Virus record (IMG/VR): IMGVR_UViG_3300017971_000185
Coordinates: 224,694 to 288,693 of that record
Origin: a virus
Length of the DNA stretch: 64,000 nucleotides
Strand: one strand, 5' to 3'
Part shown: one piece after another, positions 31,941 through 40,059 of the stretch
Layout of the letters: each line of letters opens with the position of its first letter
Numbering within the stretch: position 1 is the first letter of the stretch
Program-made: the position numbers and the translations under genes
Notes under the pieces: model-generated
Database searches by the model: none
What the model saw: only the letters and a program-made list of their open reading frames with translations
What the model was told of the DNA's origin: nothing

Positions 31941-34700
31941 ATGCCGCTCAGTTGGAACGAGATCAGAGACCGCGCGGTTCGCTTCGGCCACGAGTGGAAG
32001 GACGAGACGCGGGAGCGCGCCGAGGCCAAGTCATTCTGGGATGGGTTCTTCCGCGTATTCGGGCGTGAGCGCCGAGTCGTTGCCAGTTTCGAGCATCCGG
32101 TCAAGAAGCTGGACAAGGCCGCCTACGGGTTCATCGATCTGCTGTGGAAGGGCGTTCTCCTCGTCGAGCACAAATCGGCGGGGAAGGACCTAGCGAAGGC
32201 AGAGACGCAGGCGTTCGACTACATCCAGGCGTTGATCGCGGATGGTCGGGAACATGAAGTACCGCGCTACATCGTTGTCTCCGACTTCGCGAGGATCGCT
32301 CTGCACGATGTGATCGAGGATACCAGCCTGATCTTCGATCTTGCGGACCTCCACAAGCACGTCCATGACTTCGCTTTCATCGCCGGCTACCGAACGGCGC
32401 ACGTCGATCCCCCAGCCAATATCAAGGCCGCAGAGATTATGGCGGCGCTGCACGATGCGCTGGAGGAAGGCGGATACGAGGGAGGTGACCTTGATCGCCT
32501 CCTGACTCGCATCCTGTTCTGTCTGTTCGCCGAGGACACCGGGATCTTTGAACCCAACACGTTCGCCGCGTTCATCGAGAACCGCACGGCCGAAGATGGA
32601 AGCGACCTTGGACCACGGCTGGCGCAGTTCTTTCAGACGTTGAATACCCCGCTAGAGAAGAGACAGAAGCGCCTGGACGAGCAGCTTGCCAGTTTGCCCT
32701 TCGTCAATGGTGAGCTGTTCGAGACGGCGTTAAGTGTGGCTGCCTTCGACGCGGAGATGCGTGGCAAACTCGTGGACTGCGCGGCGTTCGATTGGTCTGC
32801 GATCAGCCCGGCGATATTCGGGTCCATCTTCCAGGGCGTGATGGAATCGCCCGAACGTCGCCAGATCGGAGCGCACTACACCGGCGAAGCCGACATCATG
32901 AAGGTCCTTCGCGGGTTGTTCCTCGATGAGCTTGAGACGCAGTTGGCCGCCGCCAAGGCCCTGAAGCGCGGAAAGGAGCAGCGACTGAAGGAACTGCACG
33001 AACGGATTGCCAGGCTGCGGTTCCTGGATCCCGCGTGCGGCTGCGGCAATTTCCTGATCCTGGCCTATCGCGAGTTGCGACGAATAGAACAGGAACTCCT
33101 CGTTGCAATCCACACGAATCGACTCGGGCATGTAGTGCTGACGACGGACATCGCCCACCTGAACAAGGTCTCGGTGGAGCAGTTCTACGGGATTGAGATT
33201 CTCGACTTCCCGGCTGAGATTGCTCGTGTGGGCATGTGGCTCATGGACCACCAGATGAATGTGAATCTGTCCGAAGCGCTCGGGAAGTACTTCGTTCGCC
33301 TCCCGTTGAAGGGCTCAGCGCACATCCTCTGTGGGAACGCTCTAGCCGTTGACTGGGCGACGCTGCTGGCGCCGGAGGACGATGTGTTTGTGTTGGGGAA
33401 TCCGCCCTACGCAGGCAAGAAGGAGCAGAACGCCGATCAGAAAGCCGACATGAAGGCAGTTTGGGACGAGGTGAAGGGAAGCGGAATCCTCGACTACGTC
33501 ACGGCTTGGTACCGTCGTGCAGCCGAATACGTCCAGGGAACGAGAATCAGGTGCGCCTTCGTTTCGACCAATAGCATCGCGCAGGGGGAACAGGTAGGTG
33601 TGCTTTGGCGGGATTTGTTCGAGACCTGGAACTTGAAGATCCACTTTGCTCATCGCACGTTCGGCTGGACGAGCGAAGCTCGGGGGCGCGCTCACGTCCA
33701 CGTCGTGATCATTGGCTTTGGGAACTTCGACGTGGAGAGCAAGTACATCTTCGACTATGCTCAGCCGAAGGCCGAGCCGACCGTCCAGAAGGCGAAGAAC
33801 GTGAACCCGTATCTCGTTGAAGGTGGGGACACGGTCGTCACCTCGCGGCGGTCGCCGATCAATGGTGCGCCGGAGATCTTCTACGGCAGCATGATGATCG
33901 ACAAGCCCCGCAAGAAGGACCCGGAGGCCGGCCTCGTGCTGCTGCCCGGGCAGCGAGCACGGCTCCTTGAGGAGTGCCCAGCGCTGAAGCGGTACATCCT
34001 CAGACTCTATGGCGGGAACGAGTATCTCAACGGCATCGAACGTTGGTGTCTCTGGCTTGTGGACGCACCGCCGTCGCTTCTGCGGCAGTCGGATCTCTTG
34101 AAGGCACGAATCGAGGGCGTTCGTAGGTTCCGCAAGAGCAGTTCACGAGCACAAACCAGGGAGCTTGCAGCAACACCGACCCTGTTCGGAGAGATTCGCC
34201 AACCGGATGCCGAGTACCTCTTCATTCCCAAAGTCTCCTCAGAATCGAGACGGTATCTGCCGATGGGCTTCCTGCCGCCAGAGATCATCGCGAGTGGCAG
34301 CGCGCTCATCGTGCCGGAGGCGTGCCTGTTTCAATTCGGCATCCTGCACTCGGCGATGCACAACGCTTGGATGCGGAGCGTGTGCGGCCGGATGAAGAGC
34401 GACTACCAGTATTCAAACAACATCGTGTACAACAACTTCCCGTGGCCGGAGGACGTTACGGAGAAGGCGACGGGGGCAGTTGAAGATGCGGCGCAGAACG
34501 TGTTGGATGTGCGCGAGGATTACGAGGCGGCGACGCCTGCGGAACTCTACGACCCTGTAGCGATGCCGGCGAAGCTCGCCAAGGCCCACGCCAAGCTCGA
34601 CCGGGCCGTGGACAGATGCTACCGGTACAAGAAATTCGTCAATGACCGGGAGCGCGTGGAGCACCTGTTCGCGCTCTACGAGAAGCTCACAAGCGGCTGA
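31941..34700 (+). CDS. single-chain restriction-modification enzyme (type IIL/MmeI-like)
   Basis: This 919-residue protein combines nuclease and N6-adenine methyltransferase. The N-terminus has a PD-(D/E)XK-type site (FIDLLWKGVLLVEHKS, D66, E76, K78). The methyltransferase has the AdoMet motif FLDPACGCGNF (361-371) and the catalytic NPPY (487-490, followed by AGKKEQN). The C-terminal third should recognise the target. Such enzymes methylate one strand and cut unmodified DNA. ATG 31941 fits the family's usual MPLSWNEIR start. An upstream in-frame extension to 31725 belongs to the preceding gene. The cassette may protect or compete for the host. Confidence 0.88.
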   Translation: MPLSWNEIRDRAVRFGHEWKDETRERAEAKSFWDGFFRVFGRERRVVASFEHPVKKLDKAAYGFIDLLWKGVLLVEHKSAGKDLAKAETQAFDYIQALIADGREHEVPRYIVVSDFARIALHDVIEDTSLIFDLADLHKHVHDFAFIAGYRTAHVDPPANIKAAEIMAALHDALEEGGYEGGDLDRLLTRILFCLFAEDTGIFEPNTFAAFIENRTAEDGSDLGPRLAQFFQTLNTPLEKRQKRLDEQLASLPFVNGELFETALSVAAFDAEMRGKLVDCAAFDWSAISPAIFGSIFQGVMESPERRQIGAHYTGEADIMKVLRGLFLDELETQLAAAKALKRGKEQRLKELHERIARLRFLDPACGCGNFLILAYRELRRIEQELLVAIHTNRLGHVVLTTDIAHLNKVSVEQFYGIEILDFPAEIARVGMWLMDHQMNVNLSEALGKYFVRLPLKGSAHILCGNALAVDWATLLAPEDDVFVLGNPPYAGKKEQNADQKADMKAVWDEVKGSGILDYVTAWYRRAAEYVQGTRIRCAFVSTNSIAQGEQVGVLWRDLFETWNLKIHFAHRTFGWTSEARGRAHVHVVIIGFGNFDVESKYIFDYAQPKAEPTVQKAKNVNPYLVEGGDTVVTSRRSPINGAPEIFYGSMMIDKPRKKDPEAGLVLLPGQRARLLEECPALKRYILRLYGGNEYLNGIERWCLWLVDAPPSLLRQSDLLKARIEGVRRFRKSSSRAQTRELAATPTLFGEIRQPDAEYLFIPKVSSESRRYLPMGFLPPEIIASGSALIVPEACLFQFGILHSAMHNAWMRSVCGRMKSDYQYSNNIVYNNFPWPEDVTEKATGAVEDAAQNVLDVREDYEAATPAELYDPVAMPAKLAKAHAKLDRAVDRCYRYKKFVNDRERVEHLFALYEKLTSG

Positions 34701-34906
34701 CAGTCCTGTTCTTCGCGTTGACTCTCGGTCTCGCTTCTGGCTGTGTGGTTGAGGCCGGATGGTGCCTCCATCGCCGAGTCCTGTACCCGCCCACCTGAAC
34801 GCGCTACGACACTCGGCGCCCAGAAGCTGACCGCGGCGCCGAGGGCCTCGACGGCGGGTGCGTGCAGCCAGTGCTGTTGCCCCACGCGATGGGCGGGAAG
34901 AGCCTG
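34701..34906. other. non-coding stretch with perfect inverted repeat
   Basis: No gene is visible. CTCGGCGCC at 34812-34820 and GGCGCCGAG at 34835-34843 form a nine-base perfect stem with a 14-base loop. It has no T-tract. It may end the RM transcript or mark the border of an acquired cassette. Confidence 0.45.
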
Positions 34907-35224
34907 ATGGATTTACGTGACGAGTGGGAAAGGAAAGCTGACACGAACAAGGAAGCTCCAACGAAGTGGTTGGCGGAGGCGGAGCAAGTGGTCGGCAACG
35001 TGTGGGCGAATCGTTATGTCATGCTCGCGCTGGCTCACCAGAATCTTGAGGCGCTTCTGGATGAGGCGCACAAGATGATCGCGGTCTGGTACTGCTACAA
35101 GGATTCGCGAGAGGTCAATCAGGATCAGGCCGCTCAGGTGGCCGACTGGATCAAGCGGGTGACAGCCCTGACGACGCAAAAGGCGCAAACCCCGCCTCTT
35201 GAGAGCCGCCCTGAGACGCTCTGA
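34907..35224 (+). CDS. unknown helical protein
   Basis: The 105-residue protein is helical and charged (MDLRDEWERKADTNKEAPTK). ATG 34907 with GGGAAGAG upstream is preferred over 34862. Confidence 0.55.
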   Translation: MDLRDEWERKADTNKEAPTKWLAEAEQVVGNVWANRYVMLALAHQNLEALLDEAHKMIAVWYCYKDSREVNQDQAAQVADWIKRVTALTTQKAQTPPLESRPETL

Positions 35225-35312
35225 GAGCCGTTGTTCCGTGGTGGCTCTCCCCCAGGAGCAGGAAAATGCTGGGCTCTCTTGGTGGCGTCCTGGGGGCTCT
35301 GGTAGAGTGTGT

Positions 35313-35337
35313 CTAGGCTGCTTCGGCGCCTAGTTTT
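35313..35337 (+). terminator. hairpin with T-tract
   Basis: CTAGGC/GCCTAG forms a stem around a nine-base loop and is followed by TTTT. Outer AGTGTG/CACACT arms extend it. It fits a rho-independent terminator for the preceding genes. Confidence 0.55.
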
Positions 35338-35346
35338 GCCACACTG

Positions 35347-35380
35347 AGCCCATCCCGTGAATCGGCGCGGGGTGGGCTCT
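35347..35380 (+). repeat. second intergenic hairpin
   Basis: GAGCCCA/TGGGCTC arms with inner CCCG/CGGG pairing form a strong hairpin just before the next gene. It could be a regulatory leader or a processing site. The rest of 35225-35405 holds GGCTCT blocks and no gene. Confidence 0.45.
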
Positions 35381-35405
35381 CTATTTGGTTGGCGTAGTAT
35401 GAGAC

Positions 35406-35606
35406 ATGAAGTTTGTCGTGACGGTTGAGATCGAGAGGGAGTCGGCGACTCCGAAGCAGCTTCTCCCCAAGATAGACGAGTGGGTGGAGAAGCTGGTTAG
35501 CGATCGGATGGGTGGTATCAAGCGGGCGACCAAAGCCTTCACCAAAGGCTCGCGTCGCTACAAGGCGTGGATTGACGAGATCGCGGTCGAGCGAGCCGAT
35601 GACTAG
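35406..35606 (+). CDS. small unknown protein
   Basis: The 66-residue protein has an MKFVVTVEIERES strand and a basic helix (RATKAFTKGSRRYKAW). A weak GGCGTAGTA sequence, related to the promoter end, lies 11 bases upstream. Confidence 0.6.
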   Translation: MKFVVTVEIERESATPKQLLPKIDEWVEKLVSDRMGGIKRATKAFTKGSRRYKAWIDEIAVERADD

Positions 35607-36156
35607 CTCGGAGTATCTCGGACAAGTACGTCCGGGTATGTGCTGCACACCGATCGCGATGTGCAACGCACTTCGGTACTGGGGATTGCGGTCGCCGGAA
35701 CCAGACAGTCCAGCGTGGGATGTCATGGTCGAGATCGCGGCGTGTCGTCATGGGGCGACGATCAATGAGGACCGCGTAGCCGAATGGTTGGGTCTGGTTA
35801 GTTGTCCAACGTCGCTTCACTTCTTGCGTCGCGGAGAGCATCTTCCTGCGATGGTGTGTTGTCGGAGCCCGGACGGTGGTTTGCATGCCGCACTCGTGAT
35901 CGACGCGCGAGAAGGCTGTCGTCCGTGGGCGCCCGATTTGCTTCTGGTGAATTATCGCTACGAGAGTGGTCCGCTTCTGGAGTGGCTTGCGTGGGACGAG
36001 ATCGCATGGGCGGACGGCAATCAGGATCGGTCGATGATGCGTTGGCTTGTGCCGCGATGGACAGTCGTGCTGGCGAATGAAACCTGGGAAATCGAAGGCA
36101 AACTAGCAGCAGAATACGCACGCGAGAGGGCGAAACGCCGCCTGGTGCGCGACTGA
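35599..36156 (+). CDS. C39/papain-like cysteine protein
   Basis: In this 185-residue protein GMCCTPIAMCNALRYWG (C15 or C16) resembles the C39-type catalytic helix, and GGLHAALVID (H96) supplies the histidine strand. This arrangement is used by peptidases and toxin-like hydrolases. ATG 35599 overlaps the preceding stop by eight bases. It has no signal peptide. A structure prediction would be needed to confirm activity. Confidence 0.55.
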   Translation: MTSSEYLGQVRPGMCCTPIAMCNALRYWGLRSPEPDSPAWDVMVEIAACRHGATINEDRVAEWLGLVSCPTSLHFLRRGEHLPAMVCCRSPDGGLHAALVIDAREGCRPWAPDLLLVNYRYESGPLLEWLAWDEIAWADGNQDRSMMRWLVPRWTVVLANETWEIEGKLAAEYARERAKRRLVRD

Positions 36157-36160
36157 CGCA

Positions 36161-36188
36161 GTAAACTTCCCGCCGAATCCTGCGTAGA
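36161..36188 (+). promoter_or_regulatory. phage promoter-like motif
   Basis: GTAAACTTCCCGCC, then GAATCCTGCGTAGA, the best match to the consensus, with exact 24-base spacing. The next GTG start is six bases beyond, so GTAGAGGGG doubles as ribosome site. Confidence 0.85.
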
Positions 36189-36194
36189 GGGGTT

Positions 36195-36446
36195 GTGCAG
36201 ACGGCTACCACAACGCACGACTGCCATGCGGCGCTGAGGGGCTCGAACGGTCATCTCCAGCACACGTCTGTGGTGATCCCGAAAGGGACGACGGTGACTG
36301 TCGTCGGATTCTGGAGCGGTTCTGAGTGGCCGAAGGAGATCCCTGGGCAGTACGTTCTGTGCAAGTGGTCGATGCCGAAGTGGGCCAACCCAACGCCCGA
36401 GCAGGTTTGGATCTCAGCGTGGTATCTGGAGCGAAGCGATGTTTGA
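36195..36446 (+). CDS. unknown small protein
   Basis: The 83-residue product, from a GTG start, has strand-rich VVIPKGTTVTVVGFW and WISAWYLE segments, suggesting an SH3-like barrel. It overlaps the next gene by eight bases. Confidence 0.55.
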   Translation: MQTATTTHDCHAALRGSNGHLQHTSVVIPKGTTVTVVGFWSGSEWPKEIPGQYVLCKWSMPKWANPTPEQVWISAWYLERSDV

Positions 36447-36606
36447 GAACATCAATACTCTCATCGAGCGTTACGTGACCGCCGTTTTCGACGGGTGCTT
36501 CGCAACCGCTTTCTTTCTGAAGCCGTACCTGCCTCCCGTGGAGGTAAAGGCGATTCACTCGCATGGGAAGGACAGAGCGTTTGCCTCTGGGGAGATCGTG
36601 TCGTGA
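36439..36606 (+). CDS. small protein
   Basis: A 55-residue frame (MFENINTLIERYVTAVFDGC...) bridges its neighbours with overlaps on both sides, which supports expression. It is partly hydrophobic (FATAFFLKPYLPP). Confidence 0.5.
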   Translation: MFENINTLIERYVTAVFDGCFATAFFLKPYLPPVEVKAIHSHGKDRAFASGEIVS

Positions 36607-36803
36607 CCGAGCGCAAGACATGGACGTTCGCAGGCGAGCACACCGTCTACACTTACCAGGATGAAGTGCGCGACGGGATCACCTACTCCACCATGATCGC
36701 CAGCCGCCCGAGGACACCCGAGGACCCGCCTTACCAACCGATGAAGGGTACCTGGGAACAGAAGGGCAACGCCTACATTTTCACTCCTGCACCGAAGGCG
36801 TAA
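36603..36803 (+). CDS. unknown small protein
   Basis: GTG 36603 has a GGGGAG site at the right distance. The 66-residue product is strand-rich (TFAGEHTVYTYQDE). The previous and next genes overlap it by four bases and one base. Confidence 0.55.
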   Translation: MTERKTWTFAGEHTVYTYQDEVRDGITYSTMIASRPRTPEDPPYQPMKGTWEQKGNAYIFTPAPKA

Positions 36804-37078
36804 TGTCTACCAAGCTACAAGACTTCTGCCCCGACTCGACCACCCATCTCGATCCCGAGCAGGTTTGGGAACGGCTGACGCCAAGACAGCGCAAGGCGCT
36901 GATGGGTCGGACGCAGGATAAGAGATCGATCAACGCTCTCATCCGCAGAGGGCTCATGGTCCTCAGCGGAACGAAGGTTGGTACGTTTCGTTTCGAGTCG
37001 GTTCGCCGGGAGATCTTCAGCACAACGTCGTGGGGCGATGCCGTGGTCGCCTGGGCGAAACGGCACGGAAAGCGGTAA
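36803..37078 (+). CDS. winged-helix-like protein
   Basis: In this 91-residue protein LTPRQRKALMGRT is followed by INALIRRGLMVLSGTKVG, matching the helix and wing pattern of the small winged-helix set. It lacks the usual LGRAVA end. Confidence 0.55.
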   Translation: MSTKLQDFCPDSTTHLDPEQVWERLTPRQRKALMGRTQDKRSINALIRRGLMVLSGTKVGTFRFESVRREIFSTTSWGDAVVAWAKRHGKR

Positions 37079-37091
37079 GCGCGCAACCCAC

Positions 37092-37119
37092 GTAAACTTC
37101 CGCTCAAATCTCGCGTAGA
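37092..37119 (+). promoter_or_regulatory. phage promoter-like motif
   Basis: GTAAACTTCCGCTC, then AAATCTCGCGTAGA, with exact 24-base spacing. It precedes the NADAR operon start by 21 bases. Confidence 0.85.
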
Positions 37120-37140
37120 AGGGGTGGAGAGCACGAAGAA

Positions 37141-37440
37141 ATGAGCCGCATCGATTTCATCGCGAAGGCGATTACTGATCACTACATCGAGACGGGCAAT
37201 GGAGCTTCGGTGGAGGAGCTAGCTGCGCGTATCGGGAAGTCAATCGGGTATGTGCGGAAAGTTCTCGGCGCTGTGACTCGATGGAAGAACAAGAGAGACT
37301 ACAGCGAACGCAACTACGACTTCGCTCCGTATGGTTTCGAGGAGGGGTCGGGGATGAGGGGAAGATGGGAGCATCGAGTGTACTTTCCGCTGCTGCGGAC
37401 GCTGCGACGACGAATTCTTGACACGAAGGAAGACAGCTAA
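37141..37440 (+). CDS. helix-turn-helix protein
   Basis: The 99-residue protein has a clear HTH (SVEELAARIGKSIGYVRKVL) near 20-40 and a basic C-terminus. It probably binds DNA. It ends one base before the NADAR gene. Confidence 0.65.
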   Translation: MSRIDFIAKAITDHYIETGNGASVEELAARIGKSIGYVRKVLGAVTRWKNKRDYSERNYDFAPYGFEEGSGMRGRWEHRVYFPLLRTLRRRILDTKEDS

Positions 37441-37441
37441 G

Positions 37442-37873
37442 ATGTGCCGAGTGATTGACAGTTTCTCAGGCGACTTCCGCTGGTTGTCTAACTTCGCTCC
37501 GGCTCCGGTCATGCTGGACGGTGTGGAATACCCGACGACGGAGCACGCGTACCAAGCGGCCAAGACAACGGACGACGCCGAGCGCGAGGCTGTTCGCCAA
37601 TGTGCGACTCCCGGCCGTGCGAAGCGGATGGGCCGCGAGATCACTATGCGTTTCGATTGGGACGACGTGAAGGAGGCGGTCATGCTCGATCTCACGCGTC
37701 AGAAGTACGCGCTGCCTGAGTACCGTGAACGTTTGCTCGCAACGGGCGAGCGCGAGATCGTGGAAGGCAATACTTGGGGCGACACGTTCTGGGGCGTCTG
37801 CAACGGAGTAGGTAAGAACAAGCTGGGCCGTATTCTGATGCAGGTCCGCGATGAGATAAGGAGAACGGCATGA
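37442..37873 (+). CDS. NADAR-domain protein
   Basis: The 143-residue protein is a full NADAR (YbiA-like) domain: FSGDFRWLSNF at 8-18, YPTTEHAYQAAK at 30-41 (E34) and NTWGDTFWG at 110-118 followed by NKLGRILM. NADAR enzymes cleave ADP-ribose from modified guanosine in DNA. Phage-encoded members are known to counter DarT-type DNA ADP-ribosylation. ATG 37442 directly follows the HTH gene. The next start overlaps its stop. Confidence 0.88.
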   Translation: MCRVIDSFSGDFRWLSNFAPAPVMLDGVEYPTTEHAYQAAKTTDDAEREAVRQCATPGRAKRMGREITMRFDWDDVKEAVMLDLTRQKYALPEYRERLLATGEREIVEGNTWGDTFWGVCNGVGKNKLGRILMQVRDEIRRTA

Positions 37874-38493
37874 ACGTAGAAGTCAAGTGCGGTCAGTGGT
37901 GGGCGGACAACGACTCGCGAACCATCATCAACGGTGTGTTTCAGCGTGTCGGGCAAGTAGTTGAGTTTCGCGAGCATCCGACCAAGGGTACGCAAGTGCT
38001 GGTCTCCTGGCGTCCGCCTCCTCATCCCAGCTATGGAGTGAACCGAGGGAACACGTGGGTGTCGATTCGACGCTTCAGGCCCGGCAGCAGTGGCTATCGG
38101 TATATCGGAACCCATGCCCCGTCACAAGACGTGGGTCCAAACAACGTCCATCTTCAGATGCCACAGCACCAACACAAGCCAACCTCTGATCAGGAGGCGG
38201 CTCGCAAGCTGGCAGCGGCGTGCGATGATCTCGCGAAAACGCCTTCGGGAGATTCGAGACGTGCGGAGGAAGCTCGCGAGACGGTCGTCAAGCATGTGGT
38301 GGGGTTGCTTGAGGAGTTTGGGCTGTTGGATGTGGCGCGGGCGTTACGGAAAGAGGTTTCACAATTCGATGGTCGGCATCTTTCCGATGGGCTGCGCGGT
38401 CTGTGGGAATGCGCCGGGTGTCATGAGATGGTCGAGCAACTAAGCAGACATGACGGAAAGCTCCTCTGTCAGCGTTGTATCAAGAAAGGCTAG
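37870..38493 (+). CDS. unknown protein with C-terminal zinc knuckle
   Basis: The 207-residue protein has an SH3-like N-terminal part, a His/Gln-rich middle (LQMPQHQHKP), a helical segment and C-terminal CAGC and CQRC knuckles. It overlaps the NADAR gene by four bases. Confidence 0.6.
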   Translation: MNVEVKCGQWWADNDSRTIINGVFQRVGQVVEFREHPTKGTQVLVSWRPPPHPSYGVNRGNTWVSIRRFRPGSSGYRYIGTHAPSQDVGPNNVHLQMPQHQHKPTSDQEAARKLAAACDDLAKTPSGDSRRAEEARETVVKHVVGLLEEFGLLDVARALRKEVSQFDGRHLSDGLRGLWECAGCHEMVEQLSRHDGKLLCQRCIKKG

Positions 38494-38495
38494 AC

Positions 38496-38897
38496 ATGGA
38501 ATTCACGGTTGATCCCTATGGCCGGGTTGAATTCAACCTGCGAAGCACAACGCATGGAGGCGGCGCTCTCAAGCAATACGAAGATGACCGCACGCTCACT
38601 TCCCACGGGAACCTTCATTCCCGCGTGTCGCTGAAGGACATCGGCATCGTAGTGACGATGGATTCTGACCCTGATGGGAAGTGGGACGATCCTGAATGGT
38701 CACGTGCCGCGGCGTGGAAGGCTCTCCGTCCTCACCTGACTCTGGAGATTCTGGTTGTCATTCTCGATGAGGCCAAGAAAGCCGCATTCCAGGCGGGACA
38801 GGTCTCGAAGCAAATCGATGTCTGCAAGGCACTCGGGCTGTCGGGCGATCTCGTCTACAACAACTACATGGCTAATCGCCTTCCCCGAGTTGGATGA
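38496..38897 (+). CDS. unknown protein
   Basis: A 133-residue alpha/beta protein with a helical C-terminal part (LTLEILVVILDEAKKAAFQA). ATG 38496 follows the preceding stop by two bases. Confidence 0.6.
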   Translation: MEFTVDPYGRVEFNLRSTTHGGGALKQYEDDRTLTSHGNLHSRVSLKDIGIVVTMDSDPDGKWDDPEWSRAAAWKALRPHLTLEILVVILDEAKKAAFQAGQVSKQIDVCKALGLSGDLVYNNYMANRLPRVG

Positions 38898-39844
38898 CGC
38901 CTGAGCTTCCAGAAGGCCAATGGCTCTGGCCGCTGATTGAAGGTCCGTGTGAGTGGCCCGGACCGGAAGGACAGTTTGGTGCCGTGCGAAAGCACGACAT
39001 TCACACGGGCATCGATCTCTACACATATCCAGGGATGCCGGCTCTCGCAGTCGAGGATGGTCGCATCGTTGCCATCGAGGATTTCACCGGACCCAAGGCA
39101 GGCTCACCGTGGTGGGAGGATACCCAAGCCGTGCTCATCGAGGGTGTGTCTGGAGTCGTGTGCTATGGAGAGTTGACGCCATTGCGCTCCGTGAAGATCG
39201 GAGAGCGGGTGAAGCAGGGCACCTGTCTGGGCTGCGTGAAGCGTGTGCTGAGGCGTGACAAGGGGAGGCCCATGACCATGCTCCATCTGGAGTTGTACCG
39301 TCCAGGGACACGTGAGAGCGTGTGGTGGCGTCTTGGGGCGGCCCAGCCTGCCGAGTTGCTGGACCCCACTGGGCTGCTCCGAGGGGCTTTCGAGCGAGAG
39401 CGCGAACAGCGCCAAGAAAGTAAACTTCCTCACAAAACCCACGTAGACAGGGCTGAGATGGGACGACCCAGAAAAACCCTCCCCGGACAGCCCAAGTTGA
39501 CGAAACGTCAGCGGGCGGTGCTCGAAACCCTCGTTGCGCTGGACAATCTTCAGCGTTCGGACATCGTGGAGGAGAAGTGGGAGCTTGAAAAGCTCGGGTT
39601 GATCAAGGGGGAGTGGGAAGGACCGGGCGTACCCACGGCAGCGGGAAGGGCTCTGTGCCAGCATGAGAACGTCGAGCCCGAGCCTGAGTCAACGCCCGAG
39701 GGGCGCGACTACCAGGGCGATGCCGCCGCGCTCGCTGGAGCCGTCATCGGTTTCATCGACGCTGAGGGGCACATCAGCAACGACCATGCGGTGCTACTAC
39801 AACTTGCCAAGGATGTCTTGGCAGGAAAGCCAGAGGAGTTGTAA
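38894..39844 (+). CDS. M23-type peptidase joined in frame to a winged-helix-like protein
   Basis: Residues 1-180 fit the LytM/M23 fold: HTGIDLYTYPG supplies the first His and Asp, ALAVEDGRIVAIE is the beta-hairpin, and MLHLELYRPGT has the third ligand motif. M23 enzymes cut peptidoglycan cross-bridges, so a lysis or entry role is possible. There is no signal peptide. After residue 188 the frame continues into a second protein that has its own promoter motif and ATG (39458). This frame therefore encodes either a fusion or two overlapping products. Confidence 0.7.
   Translation: MTPELPEGQWLWPLIEGPCEWPGPEGQFGAVRKHDIHTGIDLYTYPGMPALAVEDGRIVAIEDFTGPKAGSPWWEDTQAVLIEGVSGVVCYGELTPLRSVKIGERVKQGTCLGCVKRVLRRDKGRPMTMLHLELYRPGTRESVWWRLGAAQPAELLDPTGLLRGAFEREREQRQESKLPHKTHVDRAEMGRPRKTLPGQPKLTKRQRAVLETLVALDNLQRSDIVEEKWELEKLGLIKGEWEGPGVPTAAGRALCQHENVEPEPESTPEGRDYQGDAAALAGAVIGFIDAEGHISNDHAVLLQLAKDVLAGKPEEL
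39420..39447 (+). promoter_or_regulatory. phage promoter-like motif inside an open frame
   Basis: GTAAACTTCCTCAC, then AAAACCCACGTAGA, with exact 24-base spacing, inside the codons of the M23 frame. ATG 39458 follows ten bases after it. Confidence 0.7.
39458..39844 (+). CDS. winged-helix-like protein (internal start)
   Basis: Starting at ATG 39458, this 128-residue protein has LTKRQRAVLETLVAL, LEKLGLIKGEWEGPGVPTAA and GRALCQ, the winged-helix pattern of the window, and then an acidic helical end. It is in frame with the M23 gene, but its own promoter motif makes separate expression likely. Confidence 0.6.
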   Translation: MGRPRKTLPGQPKLTKRQRAVLETLVALDNLQRSDIVEEKWELEKLGLIKGEWEGPGVPTAAGRALCQHENVEPEPESTPEGRDYQGDAAALAGAVIGFIDAEGHISNDHAVLLQLAKDVLAGKPEEL

Positions 39845-40035
39845 TGCGTTGGATCACTTTCACCCGCGACGACGGTACGACCGCCGAGTGCTACTTCGCC
39901 GGAAGAGACGGCAACAAGTACATGATCGAAGGCGTAGACGACCTGACTTCCACGGAGCTTGCTCGCATCGAGCAAGATCTGCGGGACGATGAGATCACCA
40001 TGGCCGAGTTGGCCCTTGATGACATCGGCTTCTGA
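39844..40035 (+). CDS. small unknown protein
   Basis: The 63-residue protein is strand then helix (WITFTRDDGTTAECYFAGRD). It overlaps the previous stop by one base (TAATG). Confidence 0.6.
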   Translation: MRWITFTRDDGTTAECYFAGRDGNKYMIEGVDDLTSTELARIEQDLRDDEITMAELALDDIGF

Positions 40036-40059
40036 TGAAGAGATGAGGGGGAAGTTGCT

